Below are positions 1 to 8,257 of a stretch of 64,000 bases of DNA, piece after piece. Numbering within the stretch: the stretch's first letter is position 1; every line of letters starts with the position of its first letter. The notes under the pieces are model-generated. The model was given only the letters and a program-made list of their open reading frames with translations. It did no database searches and was not told the DNA's origin. A program made the translations under genes and the position numbers. The stretch is taken from positions 1 through 64,000 of the forward strand of contig NZ_FQZG01000013.1 of the NCBI RefSeq assembly GCF_900141915.1, given 5' to 3'. This stretch comes from Tessaracoccus bendigoensis DSM 12906 (GTDB lineage Bacteria; Actinomycetota; Actinomycetes; Propionibacteriales; Propionibacteriaceae).

Positions 1-135
1 ACCCAACCCCCGCCCCACCCAAAATGAGCAGGATCCGACACTCAACGGGAAGCTGACGGCATCGTCAGCAGACAACGCGACGACGCCGTCAATGAACAGT
101 AAATCCTGCTCAAACCCGCACCCAACCCCCGCAAG
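1..135. other. Non-coding left edge with nested inverted repeats; possible terminator
   Basis: No gene is supported here. A 7-bp stem GCTGACG/CGTCAGC (52-58 and 63-69) with loop GCAT lies inside a perfect 10-bp inverted repeat, TGAGCAGGAT (25-34) and ATCCTGCTCA (103-112). The sequence ACCCAACCCCCGC occurs at both 1-13 and about 119-131. The position just past the stop of the leftward glycosyltransferase fits a transcription terminator, but no clear U tract is visible and the window edge prevents a fuller view. Confidence 0.35.
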
Positions 136-1608
136 TCAGGCGACCGGGTCCACCTCGGTCGACCCGAACGGGCCAGACGGCTCCTCGCCGACGAAGTCCG
201 TCAACCGCCCGAACGACGCGATCAGCATCTTCTCGTTGCTCTGCCACGAGTACTTCTCAGCCAACTCATGCAGATGGGCCTGCGGCACCGGGTGAGCCAG
301 TTGGGCCGTCGCCTTCTCCGCGAGGTCCACCGGGTCGCCGGTGGTGAACACGTTGCCCATGCCGTTGTCGACGACGAACTGCGCCATCGTCTTCGCGTCC
401 GACGACACGAGCGGCAGCTCCGCGTGCAGGTACTCGAACAGTTTGTTCGGCAGCGTCCGGTCGTGGTTCGGCGACCCGCCGGGAAGCGGGTGGACGGCGA
501 CGTCGGCGCCGTGCAGGTAGTAGGACAGGTTCGCCTGGTTCACCGGGTCGAGGTAGTGGATCCGATCGCGGACCCCCAACTCCTCGGCGAGCGGGTCGAG
601 CTTCGTCTGCATCGGGTGCGGCAGCGGCATCGTCACGATCGCCAGGTGGATCTTCTCATCCAGGTGCGCCATCGACTCGATCAGCGTCTCGATCCCACGC
701 GCCCAGCTCATCACCCCGGCGTAGACCAGCAGAGGCACGCCATCCCCCAGCCCCGCGGCCTCACGGACCGTGACGTCGCCCACCATCGGCTGGAAAACCG
801 ACAGGTTGACGACCGTCTCTGGCAGCACCGGCAGCTTGTACTTGTCCTGCAGCAGGTGGGCGTGCGACTCGGTGACCGTCATCACGTAGTCGGCCAGTGG
901 CATGAACGCCCGCTCGGTGCCGAGCAGCGCCTCATGCGCGGCCGGGTTGCCGATCTCCTTGGCCGGCAGACCCGCGAAATCCTCCCGGACGTCGTAGGAC
1001 AGCTTCACGAAGCGCCCGTTCTCCCGCAACTCCCGGGCCGCGGCCCACGCAACTGGAAGCACCAGCGGGTTGTGCGCGTGCAGCACGTCGGGTTCGAGTT
1101 CGACGAGCAGATCTTTGAGCGTGTAGACGAGGTTGTGCGCGACCGGCAGGTTACGCGGCATGTCGAGGCCCTCGAACGGGTCGTCCGACCTCCGCAGCTT
1201 CGCACGGACGGCCTTACCCCTGGTGACCAGCCGGTCCTTGACCGTCAACGACCCGACGACGCAGAGCTTCGCCGTGGTGATCGCCCACTTGGCGACCGAC
1301 TTCGCGGAGGCGACGTCGAGGCCTCGGACACGCCCGGCGTACACGTCCCGCTGCCTCCTCAACCGCGAAGCGCGACCGGCGTTCGGGTTGGGCTTGGGCG
1401 CCTGCTCGGTCGGCCAGGCCTGGAGCGGCACCCGGATCACCCGGGTGTGCCCGCCAAGGAGGAACTCGCCGGACTCGCCGCCTGCGGGCTCCGTCGAGAT
1501 GATGATTGGCTCGAATCCGCCACGGTGCAGCGTCGTCGCGATGCGCTTGATTCGCGAATCGAAGTCGACGGGCGCGTGCCGGAACAGCACGATCCTGGGC
1601 TTGGGCAC
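136..1608 (-). CDS. GT-B (family 4-like) glycosyltransferase
   Basis: A 490-residue cytosolic or membrane-peripheral glycosyltransferase. The N-terminus (RIVLFRHAPVDFDSRIKRIA) is a Rossmann-type acceptor-domain start, and VYAGVMSWARGIETLIES begins the second Rossmann lobe. NHDRTLPNKLFEYLHAELP near residue 400 matches the nucleotide-sugar binding region of GT4 enzymes (E-x-Y-x-A pattern). The GTG start has AAGGGGAA upstream and lies 2 bases after the stop of the UDP-sugar dehydrogenase gene, so the two are probably co-transcribed. The fold call is firm; donor, acceptor and linkage cannot be read from sequence. Its N-terminal half resembles that of the 836-residue enzyme at 10315-12825. Confidence 0.85.
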   Translation of the reverse strand: MPKPRIVLFRHAPVDFDSRIKRIATTLHRGGFEPIIISTEPAGGESGEFLLGGHTRVIRVPLQAWPTEQAPKPNPNAGRASRLRRQRDVYAGRVRGLDVASAKSVAKWAITTAKLCVVGSLTVKDRLVTRGKAVRAKLRRSDDPFEGLDMPRNLPVAHNLVYTLKDLLVELEPDVLHAHNPLVLPVAWAAARELRENGRFVKLSYDVREDFAGLPAKEIGNPAAHEALLGTERAFMPLADYVMTVTESHAHLLQDKYKLPVLPETVVNLSVFQPMVGDVTVREAAGLGDGVPLLVYAGVMSWARGIETLIESMAHLDEKIHLAIVTMPLPHPMQTKLDPLAEELGVRDRIHYLDPVNQANLSYYLHGADVAVHPLPGGSPNHDRTLPNKLFEYLHAELPLVSSDAKTMAQFVVDNGMGNVFTTGDPVDLAEKATAQLAHPVPQAHLHELAEKYSWQSNEKMLIASFGRLTDFVGEEPSGPFGSTEVDPVA

Positions 1609-1610
1609 GA

Positions 1611-2903
1611 TCAGTTCCCCTTCCCGAGCGAGATGAACGTGGTGCCCGCGAATCGCGCGGCGTCGAGGACCCGACGTCCGTCGACGACGACGCCAGCTCC
1701 GGGCAGGTCCTCTGCCCCGAGGTCGCGGTACATGGCGTGGTCGGTTTGGACGATGGCCGCGTCGACCTCGTCCCCGATCTGATAGGCGTCGAATCCCATC
1801 GCCGCGAGTTCGGCGTCGCTGAACAGCGGGTCGTGCACGAAGGGCCGTGCCCCCCGCTCGGCAAGGGCCTTGACAACCGGGAACACCCCGGAAAGCGCGG
1901 TCTCCTTCACCCCGCCGCGGTAGGCGGCGCCGAGCACGGCGACCCGGCGTCCCTCGAGCGACCCGAGTGCCTCGGCGGCCAGGTCGACGGCGTAGGCGGG
2001 CATGGCGGCGTTCGCCTCACGGGCGGTGGCGACGATGCTGGCGTCGGGGTCCGTCCAGAGGTACAGCTTGGGGTAGACGGGGATGCAGTGGCCGCCGACG
2101 GCGATCCCGGGGCGATGGATGTGGCTGTACGGCTGCGAGTTCGACGCCTCGATCACCTGGAACACGTCGATGCCGTGGCTACCGGCGAACCGGGCGAACT
2201 GGTTCGCCAAACCGATGTTGACGTCGCGGTACGTGGTTTCGGCCAGCTTCGCCATCTCTGCCGCCTCCGCGGTGCCGAGATCCCAGACCCCGTTGGGCCG
2301 GGGAAGGTCGGGGCGCTCGTCGAAGGCGAGGACGGCCTCGTAGAACGCCTTGGCGTGGGCGGCGCCGTCCTCCGAGAGGCCCCCGATGAGCTTGGGGTAC
2401 TTACGCAGGTCTGCGAACACCCGGCCGGTGAGGACCCGCTCTGGTGAGAACACCAGGTGGAAGTCACGGCCCTCGGTCAGGCCCGATACTTCCTCAAGCA
2501 TCGGCTTCCAGCGGCCTCGGGTGGTGCCGACAGGAAGGGTCGTCTCGAAGCTGACCAGCGTCCCCGGCTTGAGGCCACGACCGATGTTGCGGGTCGCCTC
2601 GTCCATCCAGCCGAAGTCCGGTCGCGCCTCGGCGTCGACCAGCAGGGGCACGACCACGACCACGGCCTCCGACTCGGCGACCGCCGCGGCCACGTCGGTG
2701 GTGGCTCGCAGCCGACCGGCGGGGACCACCTCGGAGAGCTTCTCCTGGAGGTGTGCCTCACCGGGGAACGGCTCGGTCGCGGCGTTGACCAGGTCGACAG
2801 TCTTCTGGTTGACGTCGGCACCGATGACCTCTTGCCCGGCGTCGGCGTACTGGACGGCGAGCGGCAGCCCGATCTTGCCGAGCGCTACGACCGCAATCTT
2901 CAT
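1611..2903 (-). CDS. UDP-N-acetylsugar 6-dehydrogenase (WbpA/WecC-like)
   Basis: A 430-residue nucleotide-sugar dehydrogenase, expected to oxidise C6 of a UDP-N-acetylhexosamine to the uronic acid with two NAD+. It has the N-terminal NAD motif (ALGKIGLPLA, residues 7-16), the middle-domain stretch ETTYRDVNIGLANQ, and the catalytic cysteine in GGHCIPVYPK (Cys273). ATG start with GGAGGAG about 8 bases upstream. It lies just downstream of a WlbB/WlbC/WlbA-type gene set, which suggests the 6-dehydrogenation step for a diacetamido-uronic acid. A strong hairpin (2980-3005) separates it from that set. A second, clearly WecC-like dehydrogenase is encoded at 19882-21117, so substrate assignments are inference. 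Confidence 0.85.
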   Translation of the reverse strand: MKIAVVALGKIGLPLAVQYADAGQEVIGADVNQKTVDLVNAATEPFPGEAHLQEKLSEVVPAGRLRATTDVAAAVAESEAVVVVVPLLVDAEARPDFGWMDEATRNIGRGLKPGTLVSFETTLPVGTTRGRWKPMLEEVSGLTEGRDFHLVFSPERVLTGRVFADLRKYPKLIGGLSEDGAAHAKAFYEAVLAFDERPDLPRPNGVWDLGTAEAAEMAKLAETTYRDVNIGLANQFARFAGSHGIDVFQVIEASNSQPYSHIHRPGIAVGGHCIPVYPKLYLWTDPDASIVATAREANAAMPAYAVDLAAEALGSLEGRRVAVLGAAYRGGVKETALSGVFPVVKALAERGARPFVHDPLFSDAELAAMGFDAYQIGDEVDAAIVQTDHAMYRDLGAEDLPGAGVVVDGRRVLDAARFAGTTFISLGKGN

Positions 2904-2979
2904 GGGTTTCTCCTCCCGGGCCTTGGCCCTGGGTCAGCCTACGCGCCGCAACGCACGGCACCTATCCCGGACGCGGCAA

Positions 2980-3005
2980 CCGCGCCGCACAGTGGTGCGG
3001 CGCGG
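2980..3005 (-). terminator. GC-rich hairpin between two operon segments
   Basis: A perfect 11-bp stem, CCGCGCCGCAC (2980-2990) and GTGCGGCGCGG (2995-3005), with loop AGTG. It lies 15 bases past the stop of the oxidoreductase gene read leftward. There is no downstream U tract, as is common in high-GC actinobacteria. It could terminate or attenuate transcription before the dehydrogenase gene, whose own promoter would have to lie in 2904-2980. Confidence 0.6.
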
Positions 3006-3020
3006 TCGGCGTCATGCTTT

Positions 3021-4022
3021 TCAGCTCTGCAGCGCGACGAACCTGCCGGTGGCAGCCGATTCGATCATCGCCTCGCACACCTCGACGACGCGGGCGCCCT
3101 GCTCCATCGTGACGATGTCGGCGCCTTCCTTACCGAGGACGGCGTCACGGAAGTTCTCGTGCTCCGTCCGCAGCGGCTCCGGCTTGGGGATCGCGAACCG
3201 GGTGACGTCGCCCTCGGTGACGCCACCGAACTGCGCGATGTCGTCCCAGCTCTCGTGCACCTGGCCGTTGGCGTAGAACGTGAGGTCGGCGGTCAAGGTG
3301 TCGGCGATGAACATGCCCTTCTCGCCTGTGACGATGGTGAGGCGTTCCTTGGTCGGCGTCAGCCAGTTGACCAGGTGCGAGGTCATCACACCTCCGGTGA
3401 GCTGGCAGGTGGCGGCGACCATGTCCTCGTACTCACGCCCGGCCTTCGACACGGTGCGGGCCGCGACCAGTTCGTAGTCGCGCTGCGTCACCCAGGCGGT
3501 CAGGTCGATGTCGTGCGACGCGAGGTCCTTGACGACGCCGACGTCGGCGATGCGGGCCGGGAACGGTCCCTGACGGCGGGTGACTACCTGGTAGAGGTCG
3601 CCGAGTTGCCCGTCTGCGAGTCGACGGCGAAGTTCCTGCAGGGCAGGGTTGTACCGCTCGATGTGGCCGGTGGCACCGACCAGGCCGCGCGACGAGAATG
3701 CCTCGGCGAGCCTACGGGCAGCCGCGGTGTCGACCGCGAGCGGCTTCTCGACCAGGGCGTGCACGCCGGCCTGAGCAAGCGCGGTGCCGATCGGCTCGTG
3801 GAACTTCGTCGGCGTGGCGACCACCACGTAGTCGAGGCCCTGTTCGATGAGAGCCTCGACGCTCGGCAGCACCTCGAGCCCGCCTGCGACGCCGAACGCG
3901 TCACCTGCCGGGTCGGCTACCGCGACCAGGTCGACCCCGGAGATGGCGCGCAGGTTGCGCGCGTGGTGACGGCCCATGGAGCCGAGGCCGATGAGGCCGG
4001 CGCGGAGGTTCGCCATGGTCAC
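3021..4022 (-). CDS. Gfo/Idh/MocA oxidoreductase (WlbA/WbpB-like UDP-sugar 3-dehydrogenase)
   Basis: A 333-residue NAD(P)-dependent oxidoreductase. The N-terminal Rossmann motif is LIGLGSMGRHHARN. The family EKP motif occurs in HALVEKPLAV, and KDLASHDIDLTAWV supplies the conserved active-site Asp and His. In WlbA/WbpB enzymes this fold oxidises C3 of a UDP-GlcNAc uronic acid before transamination. The neighbouring PLP aminotransferase and hexapeptide acetyltransferase are the exact partners of that pathway. GTG start at 4022 shares 4 bases (GTGA) with the aminotransferase stop; an ATG at 4016 is an alternative start. Confidence 0.85.
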   Translation of the reverse strand: MTMANLRAGLIGLGSMGRHHARNLRAISGVDLVAVADPAGDAFGVAGGLEVLPSVEALIEQGLDYVVVATPTKFHEPIGTALAQAGVHALVEKPLAVDTAAARRLAEAFSSRGLVGATGHIERYNPALQELRRRLADGQLGDLYQVVTRRQGPFPARIADVGVVKDLASHDIDLTAWVTQRDYELVAARTVSKAGREYEDMVAATCQLTGGVMTSHLVNWLTPTKERLTIVTGEKGMFIADTLTADLTFYANGQVHESWDDIAQFGGVTEGDVTRFAIPKPEPLRTEHENFRDAVLGKEGADIVTMEQGARVVEVCEAMIESAATGRFVALQS

Positions 4023-5107
4023 GCACCGGCCTTGGCGAGGGTGCTCACCGCGGTGACGATGCGCTCAAGGTCGGCTTGCGAAACCGACGGGTGTACCGGG
4101 AGGGAGAGGCACTCAAGGGCCGCCTGCTCGGTGTTGGCCAGGTGGTAGTCACGCTGGAACGTCTTGAGGCGGTGGTTTGGAACCGGGTAGAACATCCCGG
4201 AGCCGATGTTGTACTCGTCCTTCAGCGCCTTCGCGAGGCCGTCACGGTCGCTCGCGACGCGGATCGTGTACTGGTGGTAGACGTGCACCGCGCCGTCGGC
4301 CACGGCGGGGACGATGACGCCTTCGAGGTTCGCAGACAGGAATGCCGCGTTGTCCTGGCGCTGCTTGGTCCAGGCGTCCACCTTGGTGAGCTGCACCCGG
4401 CCGATGGCGGCGTGGATGTCGGTCATTCGGTTGTTCAGGCCGACGACCTCGTTGTGGTATTGCTGCAACATGCCCTGGTTGCGGTAGAGGCGCAGGTTGC
4501 GCTCGATCTCGTCGTTGGCGGCAGAGACCATGCCGCCCTCGCCGGAGGTCATGTTCTTGGTCGGGTAGAGCGAGAACATCCCGAACACACCGAATGCGCC
4601 GACGGGGGTGCCGTTGAGCGAGGCGCCATGCGCCTGGGCCGCGTCCTCGAAGATCATCAGGCCGTGCTTGTCGGCGACGGCCTGAAGCTCAGGCATCTTG
4701 GCGGGGTGCCCGTAGAGGTGCACCGGCATGATCGCCTTGGTCTTATCGGTGATGAAAGACTCAACCGATGCCGGGTCGAGCGTGAAGTCGTCAAGCGCGA
4801 TGTCTGCGAACACCGGGGTGGCGCCGGTCAGCGCGACGGAGTTGGCCGTCGCAGCGAACGTGAACGACGGGACGATGACCTCGTCGCCCGCACCGATGCC
4901 GGCGCTCAGCAGCCCGAGATGCAGGCCGGAGGTGCCGGAGTTGACCGCCACACATGCGCGTCCGAGGCCGAAATGCTCGGAGAACTCCTTCTCGAAGGCC
5001 GCAACTTCCGGGCCTTGCGCGATCATGCCGGAGCGCAGGACACGGTCGACGGCCGCGCGCTCCTCATCGCCGATCAGCGGCTTGGCCGGTGGGATGAAGT
5101 CGTTCAC
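4019..5107 (-). CDS. DegT/DnrJ/EryC1 PLP aminotransferase (WlbC/WbpE-like)
   Basis: A 362-residue sugar aminotransferase that would convert the 3-keto UDP-sugar to the 3-amino sugar, using glutamate and PLP. Family signatures are AVNSGTSGLHLGLL (PLP phosphate contact), FEDAAQAHGA (Asp and Gln around the cofactor) and the Schiff-base lysine in SLYPTKNMTSGEGG (Lys184). I chose the GTG at 5107 because GGAGG lies 7 bases upstream and the GTGA overlaps the acetyltransferase stop. The reading frame stays open to 5338, but that extension is out-of-character, Arg-rich shadow sequence. It is the middle gene of a tightly overlapping three-gene unit. Confidence 0.9.
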   Translation of the reverse strand: MNDFIPPAKPLIGDEERAAVDRVLRSGMIAQGPEVAAFEKEFSEHFGLGRACVAVNSGTSGLHLGLLSAGIGAGDEVIVPSFTFAATANSVALTGATPVFADIALDDFTLDPASVESFITDKTKAIMPVHLYGHPAKMPELQAVADKHGLMIFEDAAQAHGASLNGTPVGAFGVFGMFSLYPTKNMTSGEGGMVSAANDEIERNLRLYRNQGMLQQYHNEVVGLNNRMTDIHAAIGRVQLTKVDAWTKQRQDNAAFLSANLEGVIVPAVADGAVHVYHQYTIRVASDRDGLAKALKDEYNIGSGMFYPVPNHRLKTFQRDYHLANTEQAALECLSLPVHPSVSQADLERIVTAVSTLAKAGA

Positions 5108-5700
5108 TTTGAAACCTCCACGAGGATGTCGTCTTGTTCTTGGTACTGCTGGCCGGTCTCGGGGCAGACCCACGAGCCGTCGGCCTCGCCGGGTTCGAGC
5201 GGCACACCGGCACGCCCCACCCAGCGGATGCGTTTGGCGGGAACCCCCGCCATGAGTGCGAAATCCGGCACGTCCCTGGTGACGACCGCACCGGCGGCGA
5301 TCATGGCCCAGCGGCCGATCGTCACAGGCGCGACGCACACGGCCCTGGCGCCGATGGACGAGCCGGTAAGGCAGGTGACGCCGACCGCCTCCCAGTCGTC
5401 GCCGCGCTTGAGCTTGCCGTCGGGGTCGACCGAGCGGGGGAAGTGGTCGTTGGTGAACACGACGGCGGGGCCGACGAACACGCCGTCCTCCAGCACCGCG
5501 GGCTCGTAGACCAATGCGTAGTTCTGCAGTTTGCAGTTGTCGCCCATCTTCACGCCGGTACCGACGTAGGCCCCACGCCCAACGATGCAGTTCTCTCCGA
5601 GTACCGCGTCCTCACGCACCTGCGCCAGATGCCAGATTGAGGATCCCTCGCCGATTGTGGCGTCGGGTGAGACGTCGGCGCTTTCCTGAATGCGGACCAT
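5104..5700 (-). CDS. Left-handed beta-helix N-acetyltransferase (WlbB/WbpD-like)
   Basis: A 198-residue hexapeptide-repeat acetyltransferase. Imperfect hexapeptides (IGEGSSIWHLAQVREDAVLG, IVGRGAYVGTGVKMG) run from about residue 15 to 140, followed by VPAKRIRWVG and a short C-terminal tail. WlbB/WbpD enzymes of this size acetylate the 3-amino group of UDP-2-acetamido-3-amino-uronic acid using acetyl-CoA. It is the first gene of the leftward operon, with aminotransferase and oxidoreductase following in 4-base overlaps. Its upstream region (5701-6299) carries unusual repeats. Function rests on fold plus context. Confidence 0.88.
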   Translation of the reverse strand: MVRIQESADVSPDATIGEGSSIWHLAQVREDAVLGENCIVGRGAYVGTGVKMGDNCKLQNYALVYEPAVLEDGVFVGPAVVFTNDHFPRSVDPDGKLKRGDDWEAVGVTCLTGSSIGARAVCVAPVTIGRWAMIAAGAVVTRDVPDFALMAGVPAKRIRWVGRAGVPLEPGEADGSWVCPETGQQYQEQDDILVEVSK

Positions 5701-5921
5701 CCACCAATTCCCTTCGATCGCTGAGGGTGAGCATACCGCGCGGAGTTTCGTTGTCTGGGGTCAACCCGTGAGATGCGCGGGCACGCTGGTCATCGAGGTG
5801 GGCCTCAACCACCGTCAGGTCGCGGCTGAGGAGCGCCGGGGGTTGGGCCGACTCCCGAGGGACTGCCGAAGAGGGCCGGACGCTGGGACGGCGACTCCCG
5901 AGGGGACTGCCGAGAACCCAC

Positions 5922-6020
5922 GAGGGACTGTCGACACCCCGAAGGACTCCCGACAACCCCCGACACCCCCGAAGCACTCCCGACACCCCGAAGCACTCCC
6001 GACACCCCGAAGCACTCCCG
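5922..6020. repeat. Degenerate 19-bp tandem repeat (GAAGCACTCCCGACACCCC)
   Basis: Exact units at 5971-5989 and 5990-6008 and a partial unit at 6009-6020 are preceded by a variant, GAGGGACTGTCGACACCCC (5922-5940), and an irregular copy (5941-5970). Weaker relatives (GAGGGACTGCCGA) extend back to about 5848. The array has minisatellite character. It lies outside any coding sequence. Confidence 0.8.
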
Positions 6021-6022
6021 AA

Positions 6023-6162
6023 AATCGACCAGTGGCCAGTTCTGATCCGTCTTGCCTGGAAAATCGACCACTGCCGCTTTTCCGACCACAACCCAGGACA
6101 CCCACACAAGGCAGTGGCCGATCCTCGACACCAGACAAAGCACAATCGACCACTGGCCGATT
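6023..6162. repeat. Four copies of a semi-palindromic box (AATCGACCACTGGCCGATT type)
   Basis: Copies: 6023-6041 (AATCGACCAGTGGCCAGTT), 6062-6080 (AATCGACCACTGCCGCTTT), an inverted partial copy at 6110-6124 (GGCAGTGGCCGATCC), and 6144-6162 (AATCGACCACTGGCCGATT). The last is a near palindrome, AATCG-A-CC-ACT-GG-C-CGATT. The second is additionally bracketed by GGAAAA/TTTTCC (6058-6063 and 6078-6083). The clustered arrangement upstream of an operon suggests either operator boxes or remnants of a small palindromic repeat family. Confidence 0.65.
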
Positions 6163-6299
6163 TTCCGAGTCGGGACCGGGGACGGGGCGTCCGGACCAGG
6201 ACGGGGGCGAGCCGGGACCGAGCCGACCCCGGGAGTGCCCGCATTGGTCAGGTGTTCGAGCGTCTGAGCCTTCCGTCCGGCCTCGTCGTCCGCGGAAGT

Positions 6300-7391
6300 T
6301 CAGCGGTGCACGAGTTCCAGGATCCGGGCCGCGGCCTCGTCATAGGTGTTGTGCCCCGCCCTGGACGCGACCGCCGCCTTCTTCGCCGCCGCACGCAGGC
6401 CCGCTCGCCATTGCGGGTCGGTGGCGAACCTACGCAGCGCCTCCGTCGTCTCGGGCACGTCACGCACCAGGGTCCCCGCGCCAGTGCGGCGGATCAGGTC
6501 GGCGACCCTGGGCAGCGGCGTCGCGATCGTCGGCAGCCCACAGGCCTGGTATTCGTACACCTTCGACGGCATCGCCTCCACGAATGCCGGGGTGTCGGCC
6601 AATAGGCACAGGCCGACGTCGGCGCCCTCCGCGACCCGCCACGCCCGCAGCGGCTCCTGCCTGCCATGCGAGGTGATCCGGCGGGCGTCGGGCTGCGTCA
6701 ACCTCTCGGCGAGCCAATCCCGATCGGTGTCTGCCACCGGGCCGACCAGGTCAAGCGTCCAAGGCTCCTCATCCCCCGACGTCGCCGCGACGGCCTCGAC
6801 CATCGTGCGCAGCCCCCTTGTCTCCCGGTTGTCACCGATGTAGATCGCACGCCACGGCGCCTCGTCGCTCATCTCTCCCGGTTCGGGGAGCAGCGAGAAG
6901 TCGGGCTCGTTGCGCATCACGTACCTGCTGCGGGCCACGCCGGGCGGCACGTGCTCGTCGGCCACCAGAACCAGGTCGGCCCGCGCGATCAGCCTGGTCA
7001 GGAGCCGGACCGCGCCCTGCAACACCTTAAGCAGGGGCATCGGCACCCAGGCCCGGTCCCTGAGGAGCGACGCGTAATCCTCGTGCACGTCTGCGACCCA
7101 GGCAGCCCTGCCACGGGTGGCGAGGAAGGCCGCAAGCGATGTCTCCGGGTCGATCGTGATCAGCACGTCGGCGGTCGGACGCCACGGGAGGGCGAGGGCC
7201 TGCACGGCCCGCACGACCTTGTGCGCCCTGCGCCGCGAATGCACCCGGCATCCGACCGGGCCGCGCTGCGCGTCACCCAGACCGAACACCTCGACGTCGA
7301 AGCCGGCCCGGCGGAGTGCCGCGGCCGTGCGGTGCAGCCTTGCGTCGGCGACGTCATGCCCAGTTGTGACGATGGCTGCCCTGGGGTTCAG
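6300..7391 (-). CDS. GT-B (family 4-like) glycosyltransferase with a likely CTG start
   Basis: A retaining-type glycosyltransferase of about 363 residues. AIYIGDNRETRGLRTMVEAV opens the donor lobe and MPSKVYEYQACGLPTIAT is the nucleotide-sugar binding signature. The first in-frame ATG/GTG/TTG is at 7289, but the frame upstream continues with a convincing GT N-terminus (RAAIVTTGHDVADARLHRTA). The only plausible start there is CTG at 7391, preceded by GGAGGA and overlapping the TGA of the ABC ATPase gene. I therefore call the gene from 7391. Sugar specificity is unknown. It is the last gene of the exporter unit starting at 9095. Confidence 0.78.
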   Translation of the reverse strand: MNPRAAIVTTGHDVADARLHRTAAALRRAGFDVEVFGLGDAQRGPVGCRVHSRRRAHKVVRAVQALALPWRPTADVLITIDPETSLAAFLATRGRAAWVADVHEDYASLLRDRAWVPMPLLKVLQGAVRLLTRLIARADLVLVADEHVPPGVARSRYVMRNEPDFSLLPEPGEMSDEAPWRAIYIGDNRETRGLRTMVEAVAATSGDEEPWTLDLVGPVADTDRDWLAERLTQPDARRITSHGRQEPLRAWRVAEGADVGLCLLADTPAFVEAMPSKVYEYQACGLPTIATPLPRVADLIRRTGAGTLVRDVPETTEALRRFATDPQWRAGLRAAAKKAAVASRAGHNTYDEAAARILELVHR

Positions 7392-8257
7392 AAGTCCTCC
7401 ATCACTACGGCCTCGTCCCCGACCTTGAGGAACTCGAGATACGCGTCGCAGATCTCCTTCGGTTCGCCGCGGCGGATCAGCCGTCCCTTGTGCAGCCAGA
7501 TGACCTCGTCGGACATCTCCTGGATAGAGGTGAGCGCATGCGAGACCAGGAGCATGGTGCCGGCCGTCTCCATCAACTCAGACATCTTCTGGCTAGCCTT
7601 CTGCTTGAACTTCGCATCTCCTGCGGACAGCGCCTCGTCGATGATGAGGATGTCGGGGTTCATGAACACCGACACCGAGAACGCCAGTCGTGAACGCATG
7701 CCGGAGGAGTAGGTGCGCAGGGGCATGTCGATGAAGTCGCCGAGATCCGCAAAACCGGCGATCTCGTCGAACCTCTCGTTGACCTGATCGCGGGAAAGCC
7801 CCGCGGCCATCCCGCCGAGGAGGACATTCTCGCGGCCGGTCAGAGCGGTGTTGAAACCGACGCCGAGCGCGAGCAGGGTGCTGACCTTGCCACGCACCTC
7901 GATGCGGCCCTTCGTCGGGGGAAGGATCCCTGCGACGGCGCGCATCAGCGTCGACTTGCCAGCACCGTTGGCGCCGATGAATCCGGTGCACTTCCCGGCA
8001 GGCACGTCGAAGGACACGCCTTTGATCGCCTTGACCTCACGGTAGCGGACCTGCTCATGCCTGGCTTTGCGCACAAGGGCGTTCTTCAGTGAGTTCTTGC
8101 GCTCAAGACTCACCCGGTAGGTGATGTCGAGGCCGTCGACGACTACGGCAGCGTCGTCTGAGTAGAGGGTGGGCGCGGCGACCGACTCGTCGCTCTTGGG
8201 CTCCTCGGCCCCTGGGTCGCGCTCGATTGGTTTCTCAGAGGCGGACAGCGAACTCAC
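7388..8257 (-). CDS. ABC-2 exporter ATP-binding protein (Wzt/TagH type)
   Basis: A 289-residue polysaccharide-export ATPase. After a roughly 40-residue acidic N-terminal extension come Walker A (GFIGANGAGKSTLMRAVAG), the ABC signature (TYSSGMRSRLAFSV) and Walker B (ILIIDEALSAGD). The spacing matches Wzt/TagH proteins that energise export of lipid-linked O-antigen or teichoic-acid-like polymers. It lacks the long C-terminal carbohydrate-binding domain of some Wzt proteins. The GTG at 8257 overlaps the permease end by 23 bases; the frame stays open to 8521, but that part is antisense-like shadow. It pairs with the permease at 8235-9095. Confidence 0.9.
   Translation of the reverse strand: MSSLSASEKPIERDPGAEEPKSDESVAAPTLYSDDAAVVVDGLDITYRVSLERKNSLKNALVRKARHEQVRYREVKAIKGVSFDVPAGKCTGFIGANGAGKSTLMRAVAGILPPTKGRIEVRGKVSTLLALGVGFNTALTGRENVLLGGMAAGLSRDQVNERFDEIAGFADLGDFIDMPLRTYSSGMRSRLAFSVSVFMNPDILIIDEALSAGDAKFKQKASQKMSELMETAGTMLLVSHALTSIQEMSDEVIWLHKGRLIRRGEPKEICDAYLEFLKVGDEAVVMEDF

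Larger units (their letters stand above)
5701..6299. other. 600-bp non-coding spacer dense in short repeats
   Basis: No gene is supported: open frames here are low-complexity shadows of the repeats. The stretch nearest the acetyltransferase (5701-5840) should hold its promoter. 5848-6020 is a degenerate 19-bp tandem repeat, and 6023-6162 holds four copies of a semi-palindromic box. The remaining 6163-6299 shows nothing recognisable. A region this long and repetitive is unusual in an otherwise tightly packed locus. Confidence 0.7.

Noticed and set aside
268-1782. Long rightward open frame opposite the first glycosyltransferase
   Set aside because: It is an Arg/His/Val-rich antisense shadow of the leftward GT and dehydrogenase genes, with no motif and no ribosome binding site, typical of high-GC DNA.
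5922-6020. 19-bp repeats considered as a CRISPR array
   Set aside because: Units are head to tail without unique spacers of uniform length, and no cas gene is present.
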